Origin: Athripsodes cinereus
Lineage: Eukaryota; Arthropoda; Insecta; Trichoptera; Leptoceridae
Length of the DNA: 64,000 nt
Direction of reading: 5' to 3'
Assembly (NCBI GenBank): GCA_947579605.1
Contig: OX388318.1
Coordinates: forward strand, 11,222,001-11,286,000
The notes below the pieces were generated by a model. The model made no database searches. It saw nothing but the letters and a program-made list of their open reading frames with translations, and had not been told where the DNA came from. Made by a program: the position numbers and the translations under genes. Positions 42,475 through 52,865 of the stretch are shown piece after piece (position 1 is the first letter of the stretch; the number at the start of each line of letters is the position of its first letter).

Positions 42475-42959
42475 CGCTCCCTACGTATATGTGCGTAAGT
42501 GCACAAACCTAAATTTTACACCAGAGCGATTTAAAGTTTCTATGTGGTTTTTTTGACATAACTTTTTTTCTATTCGACATATTTACTTGAAAATTGGCAG
42601 CTATTATTCAATTAATGTGTGTAATAATACTGCGTATTTAATTTATTTACAAATGCAATATTTTTAGAAATTTAGCACTTACTCACATATACGTCGGAAA
42701 TAAAACAACATCTACCAGCTTAACTACCACTTAAGTTGTTATACGCCGGGATAATACTATTGTGTTTTTAAGGCATATATTGACATGATTCTAACTATTT
42801 ACTTAAAATATTTATATTTATTGACAATATGAACTTATTTTTTGTTATTTCTGGACTCAAAATTAACGTAGTTTCTTCCTTGTTAGTATTTTCATAAACC
42901 TTTATTTGGTCCGACGTATATGTGAGTAAGTGTCGTCATACACTTGCAATTTAGTGAAT

Positions 42960-42963
42960 ATGT
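42960..42963. repeat. ATGT target duplication, left (inner transposon)
   Basis: ATGT here and at 45573-45576 directly flank the inner element's inverted termini. Confidence 0.75.
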
Positions 42964-45572
42964 CGTCCCTCGTCTGACTAACTGTCGTAACTGACTTTTT
43001 TGGCAAAATTGAGTTATGACCGCCACCATGTATTGTGATTTGATACGCATGTTCTCACCGAAGATCACAGCTGTAGCTGCTGCCATTATCCTGGAACAGC
43101 TTTCTGATTTGTTGTCGTATCTACGAATTAATCAAAATAATATCTTACTAACGGACGTAAGTGCAGATACTACAGTTAGTGTGATTTTTTATAAATGAAA
43201 AACATATCCAATGTAGGTCCTATCTTGAAATACGATACTTAGTATAGACATTAACTGGGAATAACTTTTTATTTATTTTCACATAGGATAGTATTTTTCT
43301 TTGTTGGAATCATTTTAGTAGAAATTCTCAATATCCCGATCATAATTTAAGTACTGAAAAAATTAATATGTCAAATATTTACGAAGTGCAGCCACAAGAT
43401 TTTGAAGTTGACGGCTCACTGAGGGAAATACTAAGAAAAAAATCTTCTAAGGTCAATAAAAATAAATAAAAATAAACAACTAAAAGATCACAGAATGGAG
43501 TATATGACCCAAGTATCCAAAAATATTGTTGCATATTGAATACTAAAACCTGCGTGAAACATTGAAATTTGTTAGGCAGCATCTCGTCAATGTTTTCTTT
43601 TCAACGAATATACTCCCGAAATAATTTGAGAAAATTTTCGGAGTCTTGAAGAAATTTTACAATTTATTATCATCATCTGCTAGACGGACATCAGATATGC
43701 CGGCCATTTTTTTAAAATACATAAGTGTTGGAAAAAAAACGGTTGAAACAGCTATCGATAGTTACTTCGGCGAGGATTTTAGATAAAGAAAATCGAGGCG
43801 ATCGAAAAGCTTTTTACATTGATCTGAGAATGAGTCGCAATATTGAGGAACAAATTGAGAGATTTCCAAAAGTTGAGTCTCACTATTGTCGTGAAAAGAC
43901 GACATGAAAATACTTGCATAGTGACTTGACATTGAGAAACATGTACGCTATGTTTCTGGATACTTTGAAAAACAATACTGAAAAACTAGGTTTTGTATCA
44001 TACAGAAGAGTTTTAATATAAAAAAAACCTGTCTTTCCATCTACCGAAAAAGAATCAGTGTAGCTTGTGAACGACATATTGCGAAAGCTCAGAAGATGTT
44101 AAAACTAAATTGAAAAATCAATATCTTAAGCATGAAAATGAAAAATACTTGTTCGTCCTGCTAGAATGGTTGGCAAAACAAAAGCTCAGCAAGATTCTAT
44201 AACACAGTGTGCTACGTTTGATATGCAGCAAGTTATCAACTTACCAATCAGCAATGTAAGGGCAGTTTTCTATAAAAGACGTTTATTAGTATATAACTTC
44301 ACAATATACGATATACCTTCTGGTGAGTGCTATCGTTACACGTGGCATGAAGGTGCAAGCAAGAAGGGTTCCTCTAAAATTTAATCTGCGATTTTTCTTT
44401 TCTGAATATGTACTCGTATGATGAAAAATGTTATAAAAAGTATATTTATTTGCCGACTGCTGTTGCGGTTAAAACAAAAATTCAATAATCGCTTCTACCT
44501 TAATTTACTTTATAAATAATTCAAGAAATAATAATGAAATAAAATAACGTATCTGTTCCATGTCACGGACAAAGTGAAGGCGATTCGGTACACAGTGCTA
44601 TTAACTATGCGCTTAAGAAAAGTGGTAATATCTTTGTTCCTAGTCAATTACTTCCTGTTTTCAAATTAGCAGGTAGAAACAAACCTTACATCGTTACACC
44701 CCTCAACTGTTCAGATTTTTTGGATTTTAAGAAATTATCCATTGAGCTACGTCTTCTTTCCCTTCGAATGACGACACAGGGCTAAATGTAAACTGAACGG
44801 AGATGACGTAATTTTCAGTAGAAAAACACAGTCTTACTAAGTTTTCTTTTAAAACTAGTGATGGCGAAACAAATTATCGTTCAATATACTTGAAACGACA
44901 AGTATTTGACATAATATTGCATAACGAGATTTCTCAACTCAAATCCACTCCATCTAAAATTTCCCAGGCAAAATCTGCTGACTCGATGTCTTTGACTACT
45001 GGCGATACACCGATGATAAGATTACTCAAGCACGCTGAGTTTTATAAGTCCCTCCATCACTAAATTCGTTGTTTTGAAAATAATCACGAAATTTTATTTA
45101 TTAACATCTGATGATGAGGATGAGAATTCTCGAACACCATAATCTGCATAATAATTTATTTTTTAGTGATTTACTATCATTTTATTTCCCATAAAACTGC
45201 TCTTATTACAGTGTAAACACTCTTGTTAATTAATATACTTTCTTAAATTATAAAATCGTTTTATTTTCACCTTTGACTCTTAAAATAGTTAAGTCCTATC
45301 TGAGCATAACTAAATATGGCCATGGGAAAAAAGTCTCACAAAGGGTCCTATCTACTTTGACGGTGCATAAAAATAAATCCAATATACTTATGGAAATTTA
45401 ATTATCACAAAAATAATTCAGAGATTCATAAAAATACAAATAAAATAATAAAATACATTTAGACTCTTTCGTTTAGCTGGGAGAGACGAAACTATGCACG
45501 CCAAAACACTAAAAATGCTCTCCTGAACAATTTACATTTTACCAGTTACGACAGTTAGTCAGATGAGGGACG
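42964..45572 (+). mobile_element. Inner DNA transposon carrying a DUF7869-like gene remnant
   Basis: Inverted termini: CGTCCCTCGTCTGACTAACT plus GTCGTAACTG at 42964-42993 and its reverse at 45543-45572, 29 of 30 matching, with 4-bp ATGT duplications outside. Length 2,609 bp. The only protein-like sequence inside is a plus-strand decayed gene (43725-45063, perhaps from 43380). The near-perfect termini and a single broken gene filling the interior suggest the gene encodes the mobilising protein. That would make this a DNA transposon family whose transposase is the DUF7869-type protein; this link is inference from position. Confidence 0.75.
43725..45063 (+). pseudogene. Decayed gene with DUF7869-like region, candidate transposase
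   Basis: Fragments in order, in more than one frame: LDKENRGDRKAF; RNIEEQIERFPKVESHYCRE; YLHSDLTLRNMYAMF; KKPVFP; CATFDMQQVINLPISN; RAVFYKRRLLVYNFTIYDIP; YTWHEGASKKGS; FADCCCG, a stop, then NKNSIIASTLIYF (44449-44505); VPCHGQSEGDSVHSAINYAL; KKSGNIFVPSQLLPVFKLAG; RNKPYIVTPLNCSDFLDFKK; and finally LLKHAEFYKSLHH with a TAA at 45061-45063. This succession (PK.ESHYCR, FDLQQ, FYKR.L..YN, WHEG..K.G, SD.C.GQNKN, GH....GDS.HS, PSQ) matches my memory of large families of uncharacterised insect proteins annotated with DUF7869. D (44455-44457), the N of the NKN motif and the later D are candidate metal-binding residues of an RNase H-like fold. Several stops and frameshifts; not functional. Confidence 0.7.
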
Positions 45573-45576
45573 ATGT
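45573..45576. repeat. ATGT target duplication, right (inner transposon)
   Basis: Matches 42960-42963. Confidence 0.75.
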
Positions 45577-46334
45577 ATGTGCAGATATCTTAAAGAAAAT
45601 AAATGTAATTTGTAATAATAATATCAAATAGGTATGTACTCATATTAAATTTATACTTTTCGTGGGCTTTGTGCTATTGTGTAATAATACTGTATTACTA
45701 GTTATCTTCCTTTGTTTTGTGTATGAAATTGGATTTTGTTTAATAACAAAGTAATATTTAGCAGATTCTTTTCACTAAGGAAAGTTAGATCAAAATAATG
45801 AAACATTTTTTCAAACATGGATAAAAGTACAATGTTTTATTAATAACAAGACTTCTAGAAAAATAACAATTTCGTCTTATCAATCAGTGGAAATAAATAC
45901 CTTTCAATATATATGTACCTATACTATACCAATATTATTTTGTCTGTTGCAATAACATTGGCATTATTTATGATGAAATACTTATTGTAATTACGGTTAG
46001 AGGAATTAAGGCACATTCATCTTTATATTTTATGTTTGTTAATCATACAATGTATATAATATTTTATGTATGTATGGTACATGCGCTGGCTTACAACAAA
46101 CAATGCATCAGGATGTCCGACGTATATCGACTTAAAGTCATTTACTCAGATATACGCCGGCGTCTTTAAATTATTTGGTGCACTTACGCACTTATACGTT
46201 TCAAAAAAGGGTCAAATATCCAAAATTTTGACCCAATTATTTCATCAATGAAAATATACGATATTTTAAGATACTTAGTGTAAAAAAAGCGATTTTGCCA
46301 AAAATGTCACTTACGCACATATACGTAGGGACCG

Positions 46335-46338
46335 TCGA
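46335..46338. repeat. TCGA target duplication, right (outer transposon)
   Basis: Matches 42471-42474. Confidence 0.6.
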
Positions 46339-46883
46339 AATGTTTTATAAATACCTATTTTATTATATCGACATATTTCCATGAAAATAATACTATTCAC
46401 AACTCTCTCTCTCTCCCTGGGCAATTATTAATCCCACATGATGGTGGGGTCTGCCATTTTTGTCTTTCATAACACAACATGGAATTAAATATTCTATTTA
46501 ATTCTTTTTTCGCGGTAAGGTTTGTAAATAAGTAAATATTAGTATCGAACATCACCGTTTGTAAAAAGGAAATAATTAATTTTCCGTTTCGTCTTATGTA
46601 TTTATATGTATATTATGATTTATTTATTCTGTGCTGTTTCGTGAAATTCGCGGCAAAAAATACGTCTAACACACATTTTGTAAGTTTTCATATTTTTTAA
46701 AGTATGTAGGTATTATTACCTTATTTTAGTAATAACTTCATTCACGTAAACAATAAGTAAGTTTTCGAATGTCCTATAAATGGTAGATGACATTAATTGA
46801 TCTCTTTTGTCTATTTTTTTGGTGATAGCTTTATAAAAGCTCATTTTGACTTATATCAAAATGACTAAATTTAGACTCTGAAT
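46339..46883. other. Non-coding DNA
   Basis: AT-rich, with a CT-repeat at 46404-46417 and a SINE-C-like word GTAAGTTTTCGAATGTCCTA at 46757-46776. No gene. Confidence 0.4.
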
Positions 46884-47093
46884 CGACTTAGATCTGGTGT
46901 AGGAAACTGTCGTGACAATAAAGAACGATGGGACTTCCTACAAAACGAACCTGAAGCGTGTGACTGTGGTGCAGCACAGACCATGCCACACCTGTTGGAG
47001 TGTCCATTGTGCCATGTCACATGCATTATGGAGGATATTTTTGAGGCATCTCCACCTGCTGTGCGTTTTGCACAGTACTGGAGATCAGTTTGA
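46884..47093 (+). mobile_element. Jockey-like LINE, C-terminal ORF2 fragment
   Basis: An open frame of 70 codons, stop at 47091-47093, reads RLRSGVGNCRDNKERWDFLQ, NEPEACDCGAAQTMPHLLEC, PLCHVTCIMEDIF and ends AVRFAQYWRSV. The 'LNRLR.G.G.C ... C.CG..QTM.HLL.CP' order, with a CDC..........H....C metal-binding-like motif, is the familiar tail of jockey-type ORF2 proteins. The codon preceding R keeps the frame (TLN), then a stop lies upstream. It is 5'-truncated and immobile. No long A tail is evident; AT-rich DNA follows. Confidence 0.8.
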
Positions 47094-47162
47094 TCGATTT
47101 TTTTTGGGTTTAGACACGATAAATAATAATTATTAAATTAAATACACTGTAAGTTTCACTAT

Positions 47163-47213
47163 CCCTGATCACTCGTAAACGAGTGGATGGCCATTGAAAA
47201 TGGAATAGAATAG
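47163..47213 (+). mobile_element. Repeat D, ultra-short insertion with 12-bp TSD
   Basis: A 51-bp insertion, CCTGATCACTCGTAAACGAG, TGGATGGCC and an AATAGAATAG tail, lies between perfect 12-bp duplications AAGTTTCACTAT (47151-47162 and 47214-47225). It includes the CACTCGTAAACGAGTG stem. Confidence 0.85.
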
Positions 47214-47225
47214 AAGTTTCACTAT

Positions 47226-50200
47226 ATAAATTATATATTTGGCAGAGGCATTTCATCATTAGTGCCATAAACTTAGAAAATATGTGATATGTTTGTTTCT
47301 AATTGAAAACATAACGAACCTATATACCTTTTAAATATGTATATGAATAAAGTTATTAATGAATAAAATCCCCGATAACACTAATCCTATGAAAGGATAT
47401 ATTTCAATAAAATACACATTTAAACGCATATTATTTTCTTATCCTAATCTCCGATAAAAAGTTCTTTATAATTAGTCAGTATGTTGTATAATGTACACAT
47501 TTTTTAAGTTTAAGTAACGACGCATAAATTCAGGGCATCCATTTTATCTAATCTTTATTACATTTTTTCCGCTTTAAAAAGCACCACCTTATTCGATTTG
47601 TATAATAAAATAAATGTTATACAATGTGTTTTCTAGTCTGAAAATAAGGATATCCGGTATTCGAACTATCTGGTAACCGAATTATCCGGTTAACTTTTGC
47701 CATCTGACCAAAATACGGATAATATATCAATATATACCCCTTATACCAGCAATACTATTGCTGTTTGGGGATTACAATTTTTTATTGTTATATTTAATAT
47801 TATTATGTGTACAATATAAGCAGGACTACTCGTGACACTATCTAAATACGATATTATTCTAGTCTTGATCTAAATCATGCGAAGCGCAAAGGGACTATTA
47901 ATTAACCTCGAGAGCGCGATACAGTAAGATAGAAATATCAAAAATGGACACTATATATTAAATTATGAAAAATATTGTAAGAATATTCAGAATGTTTTAC
48001 TTGCTCACTAGACAGATCGTTTCGTTTTTATTTAGGCACACATGATAACTAACTTTAAACAATAAATCTCATAAGTGTGATAATTGTTCACGGTGTTAGT
48101 TGAATATTTAACCTCTGAATTGATTACCCCCAGATACCGAACTATTAGTTTGTCATCATGGCATTGCCAGCTACCCCAGTTATGGAAAATACCATCATGC
48201 CATTTAAGAAGAGTTGCACTCAAATAATTGAAGATTTATGAAGTATCGCATAAGTTTTTTTTCGACTGCTTTCGTTTTACAGGATGCTGGAGAATTTACA
48301 GAAAAAAAGTGGGATACCTTTTCTTGGTCAGAATATGGTCCATTTAAGAGTCCCTCGGTTTATTTGGCTTAGAATCTCGCTAAATATCAATTATCCGGTA
48401 TTCGGCCAGGTCATCATCTGTTTCATTACTGATGTAGATAATATTGTCGGTTCGGTACTTAGGTAGGTACCATACAGACTAATTATTATGCACCATAACG
48501 AAACGTCCAACAGTTAATCACCATTCACTCGAAAGCTCTTAACACTTTAATTGATCACTCTACAGTTTCTTGTAAGACACTCGACCGACCGTCCGGGAGC
48601 TGCTGATTATTCCAATATTCATCCATACCATTATTTGGATCGTTGGTAGTACAAGGAAGCAGTGGTGCATTTTCCAAACATGCAATATACCTACTAATGC
48701 GTAACTTACAAATTTCGTGTATCACTGCGAAATTTCTTGGACCTTATTCATTGCACTGAATAAAACGACACCTCAAGTTTTCATAAATCTGTTATATTTC
48801 CCCATATGTGTCTATGGATCTGTATTATTTTGCGATAGGTAAGTACTTTTATTTCTGTAGTATTTCACAATAGAAAGCTATAAATAATGCTGTATTTTTT
48901 ACGAAAGATACTTAGAATTCTGTAATATCTCAAATTTCCTGGACCCATATTATGCAGGATAAAATAGAATAGCCGATTAAAATACACTAAGAAAAGTGAC
49001 AAATAAAATTTCTACAACCCGTCACAATTTTTACTGGATACTACCTACGTATATTGAACGAAGTATGTGCAATACTTTTTTATGAAAGCAGGACGCTATA
49101 AAAAAGTCTAGTTCCGCCACTCCGAGGAACAAAATATATAAGTATACCTACTATTTCTGTATTATTATCATCTGAAGTTCGCCAGTTTACATCCAACATT
49201 CAATTGGCGTGATGCCCAGATCTTCCAGTTTTTCCAGATTTTCAGTTTATTGACGGCTGTTAAATTGAAGTATTATTTCACCTAAGATAATGGCAGTATC
49301 AACTACCATTTCAAAGTTTTACATTGGTCCGTATGTATTCGAGTACATACTCGGAAATAATACTCTATCAATGTTATTATGATACATTTGTGAGATTATT
49401 AACAGATTCAGTTATATTGAATTTATAAAGTTTAAAAATGAAGATATTTAATCAAGCATTTCGATCCTCGGTGATGAATAAGACTTGTTGAATGACTTAG
49501 GTGGAAAGTTTAAAAAAAATACTTTTTCAAATGCAGTCAAACACATGTTACAAAACTGACATAATAATAATACTTAGTAGCATATAAAGTGATTATTTAA
49601 AAATGAGCTACTGTTTCATAATTTTATTTCAGTTAATAAATTTAATACTTAAATTTGTACATTAGGTACTATGTAAAAACATAAAACACGAAAAATGTAA
49701 ATCACCTTTCATGTGCCATTTGATAATCTAGGAAAACTGGTTAATATGTAAGTATGTTTAATATAGAATAAAAAAAACCTCAAAAATGTCTCAGTTATGT
49801 TTAAAAAGAGAAAAGGTTTATTATTGTTTATATGTAATACAAATCAAATTTGAGATAATTTTTTAAAGGTTTTATTGGTTTTGGATCATTTAAAATATCG
49901 AAGCTGATTTTTTTTTAACCATAACAGAGGTAAAGTATTTGTAACTATAGTAATCTCTAGGCCGTCTAATCAGGATTTACACACCAAATAGTAGGTAAGT
50001 CCACACTGAGAAGATATGAACTCAAAAAGAGTGAACAATAACATAAGTAATGATATAGATACATAATTATTGTTGACGTTAGCTGTGTAGCCTATTTACG
50101 GGCTATTTTTGTCCCTTAGATAGCCTCAAGAATAATAAGAATTTTCCTTCCATCATACATAAATTTCCTGAACAAACTTCGATACTAACTTATATAGTAT

Positions 50201-50722
50201 TTTTATTACTCAAAACGATACCAAGTAGGTAAAGTAATTAGGTGAAATATATCCTCATTATTTCCTCAAATAATAAAATCAATAATTCCAAGTATGTAAG
50301 AATAAAACTTTATTTCCTACTTCTTTCTGTTGTTTATTTATGTATGTACAAACATTTTACTTTTTTCTTCTCAATATGAATAGCTAATAATAATTGGCAT
50401 CACCTGAAATTTTATACGTGGACCTTTTATGAACAGAAAAGGTATCAAAATTATGTTAAGATGATATTCACACCAAAGATGTGATCACTTTGGGAGTGTA
50501 TTTGGGTATATATTGAAAATTCAGGGTATCTATTTTCATGAGCTAGTAATAAAATATTAAAATATAAATTTGTTTTTTTTTTTAAATAACTCCAAGAAGA
50601 TTTTCATTATACAGTTTATGTATAAATCTCACAATAGTGGTTTACGTATTGATTTGTTTGTTTGGTTAACTTGTTAGATTTTTAAAAAAAAATCACAACC
50701 AAATGTTAAAATAAGAGTTAGA
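47226..50722. other. Non-coding AT-rich DNA
   Basis: Contains ATCCGG-type words (47650-47695, TATCCGGTATTCGAACTATC) also seen near 10985, 17838 and 48390, perhaps an old repeat; SINE-C-like words at 48092-48205; and, at about 48834-48945, two or three units resembling the 31-bp minisatellite at 50723. No gene recognised. Confidence 0.4.
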
Positions 50723-50975
50723 TATTTCACGAAAGACACCTTTAATTTTGTAAAATTACTCGATAGACACCTATTATATTGAAAGACTTCACAACAGACA
50801 CCTATAGGTACTTTTGTAATATTTTAGGATAGACACCTTTAATTTTGTAATATTACATGATAGACACCTTTAATTTTGTAATATTACACGATGGACACCT
50901 ATAATTTTGTAATATTTCACGATAGATAGGTACTATAATTCTGCATTATTTCGTGATAGATACCCACAATTCTGT
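50723..50975 (+). repeat. 31-bp minisatellite, about eight units
   Basis: Unit consensus begins GATAGACACCTTTAATTTTG and continues TAATATTACAC. Unit starts are near 50731, 50762, 50793, 50828, 50859, 50890, 50921 and 50955, spaced 31 bp except for two longer steps (35 and 34 bp). The central units are most alike, the edges more diverged, as expected of unequal exchange. Confidence 0.9.
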
Positions 50976-51589
50976 AATTATCAGCTTGCTCTCATAAATT
51001 AAGGTTAGGGTTGATATAACATGTAGATTTATTCTCAAATTTCAATAACAATTGTTGTTATAATAACAAAGTTTAAAATATAATTATGTTTTTACACGTA
51101 TAAGTCATTTCACTCTTGTATCTTGTAACTGCAATTTCAATACCTCAATCTGATTTTGAAAGTTGAATTGTTAGTAGTAAAGAAGTCATAAATCGTAAAG
51201 AAACAGTTTATAAATCAATTAAGTGCTAAATTATATTCCTTATAACAATTAATAATTTAGTACCTACACCTAGCGTCACACCGTGTCAAAAGTGTACAAT
51301 GAAATTTGGACAAAGTTTTTCAAGAAGGGCAATTGTAATCGTACGAAGTATTTGATACTAGCGTCAGCTAATTGTTTCCATAAATCATACCCAACATTAA
51401 GTAATCTCTCATAATACATCATCAGAACTATTCTTAGATGAGGAGGGTAGACTATCCGTAAAATATACATTGGGAACTACATTCATACGGAATTATATCT
51501 GTTAGGGAAAACATGTGGATTATTTTTTCCTCCTTCCTCACAATAATTTTATATCTATTTGTTAGAACTGCCTGCGGTTTATCACCAAA
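50976..51589. other. Non-coding AT-rich DNA
   Basis: No gene or defined repeat. The minus-strand frame 51276-51470 is unrecognised. Confidence 0.4.
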
Positions 51590-51735
51590 ATTTTCATACA
51601 TTTATTCTTATTTTACTATACATTGAAAGCAAACAATTCTACAGAAGGCTTATATTCAAATTAAATACCATCAATATATTATAGAGGGCGAGTTTACTTA
51701 CAGTAAAGGCTCGATCTCTTTGAACTAATTCAAAA
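51590..51735 (-). mobile_element. LINE (CR1/L2-like) 3' end, reversed
   Basis: Plus-strand TTTATTCTTATTTTACTATA, AATACCATCAATATATTATA, GAGGGCGAGTTTACTTACAG and CTCGATCTCTTTGAACTAAT parallel the reversed copy at 14870-14981. Confidence 0.55.
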
Positions 51736-51920
51736 TAATGTTTCTAAAAATAATGTGTTTTATATACGATATTATGATCATCTTTTTATTCATCTCTTCA
51801 CATCGCAATTTTTCTAGAATACCTAAGTAGAGGACGAAACCCCAAGTTCACTTACACACAACTTTCATTTCCTTCACATTAAATTACCGTATCGTTGAGA
51901 AAATCAAACTGCCTTCATAA

Positions 51921-52190
51921 TCATCATCATCATCGCCCTCAACGCTCCTCTCGGGAGCACAGGGCAGAAACCAGTCTCCTCCATTCAGAGCGTCTTTGTG
52001 CCAATTGCGTTACCTCTTTCCACGACATTCGTAATACAGGAGAGACGATGGTCCTGGCTGGGACATGTTTTGAGAATGCCTAATGATAGTTGGCCAAAAA
52101 GAGCACTGTTTTTCCGTCCGCAGGGGTTCCGTCGGCCCGGGCGTCCCTCTTTCACAATACACCGTTCCTATGACAACGATATCAGAGCGC
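51921..52190 (-). mobile_element. LINE C, twin-primed inverted copy with 10-bp TSD
   Basis: 51931-52030 is the 3' coding end on the minus strand (…SWKEVTQLAQRRSEWRRLVSA, ending REER). 52030-52190 is the preceding coding part on the plus strand (QERRWSWLGHVLRMPNDSWP ... TIHRSYDNDIRA). In the colinear copy at 21095-21385 these parts are adjacent, so the 5' half is inverted; only AAG is missing between them. The tail is ATG repeats (51921-51933, as CAT on the plus strand). GCCTTCATAA at 51911-51920 and 52189-52198 is the target duplication, overlapping the element end by GC. Confidence 0.88.
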
Positions 52191-52198
52191 CTTCATAA

Positions 52199-52749
52199 AG
52201 ACAGAGTTTATTCAATGTACATATTATTTCCAAAGGATTTGCACTCGCAAACACAACGAAACCATTCAATGTCGTGAGCATTTATTATGCTAAATAATTA
52301 TACCTATTCTAAAAAACAAATAGACTTTTTCATATTTCTTTACAGACATACTCAAAATTTCAAAGGAATTTGTATGGTGCTGTTGTCATTTACAAATTAT
52401 TTTCCACATTTTCATTCTCATTACAATGTACATATTTTGAACATGCTACAGGTAGGTTACTGATGTGAAAAATACTTTTTTAATAACTTGGGTGGGTATA
52501 TTAATTAGTGAAATGTATTCCTGTGCACTGGGTTATAATAATTTCAAATGGAAACAAGTTAGTCATGTCTTTATGTGTATACAACACTCACAGCTCTGCA
52601 GTTTTGTAGTACACACTATGCGTGATGGCAGTTCTGAATGCACATAAATATGTAGATAGATCGTGATAGAACATTATGTAGATAGAAAACAATTCTATTA
52701 GAATCAAAAATATTTTAGTCTGCATGTAGAAGCACTAAATAAATCAAAT
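52199..52749. other. Non-coding AT-rich DNA
   Basis: No gene recognised. Confidence 0.4.
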
Positions 52750-52865
52750 TCATTGTGAGACACGTCTTTCGACTTACAAGGACATTGTCAATGTTAGAAT
52801 GACAATGTCCTTATAAGAAAAAGTATCTTTAAATGAAAAACAAAATAGTAGAAAAGACATTTGGT
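52750..52865. mobile_element. Head-to-head PLE-like hairpin
   Basis: 13-bp arms AAGGACATTGTCA and TGACAATGTCCTT with a 9-nt loop at about 52778-52812. Outward on the left (minus strand) the sequence reads GTAAGTCGAAAGACGTGTCT. On the right it reads ATAAGAAAAAGTATCTTTAA and AGTAGAAAAGACATTTGG. Both sides are versions of the terminus seen at 14296-14437 and 40120-40200. Confidence 0.5.

Larger units (their letters stand above)
42475..46334. mobile_element. Outer DNA transposon (host of a nested element)
   Basis: Inverted termini CGCTCCCTACGTATATGTGC plus GTAAGTG at 42475-42501 and, reversed, CGGTCCCTACGTATATGTGC plus GTAAGTG at 46308-46334 (26 of 27). The ACGTATATGTGNGTAAGTG motif recurs subterminally: reversed at 42676-42697, direct at 42911-42932, and in weaker form near 46113-46205. 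That pattern suits multiple transposase-binding sites. Without the 2,609-bp inner insertion and its 4-bp duplication the outer element is about 1.25 kb and I see no coding sequence in it. The superfamily is not assigned. Confidence 0.7.

Noticed and set aside
43016..43198. 60-codon frame near the left end of the inner transposon as a second gene
   Set aside because: Resembles nothing known, and the opposite strand has an equally long frame; probably chance.
50723..50975. CRISPR-like array
   Set aside because: The repeats are contiguous 31-bp units without unique spacers, and the genome is eukaryotic.
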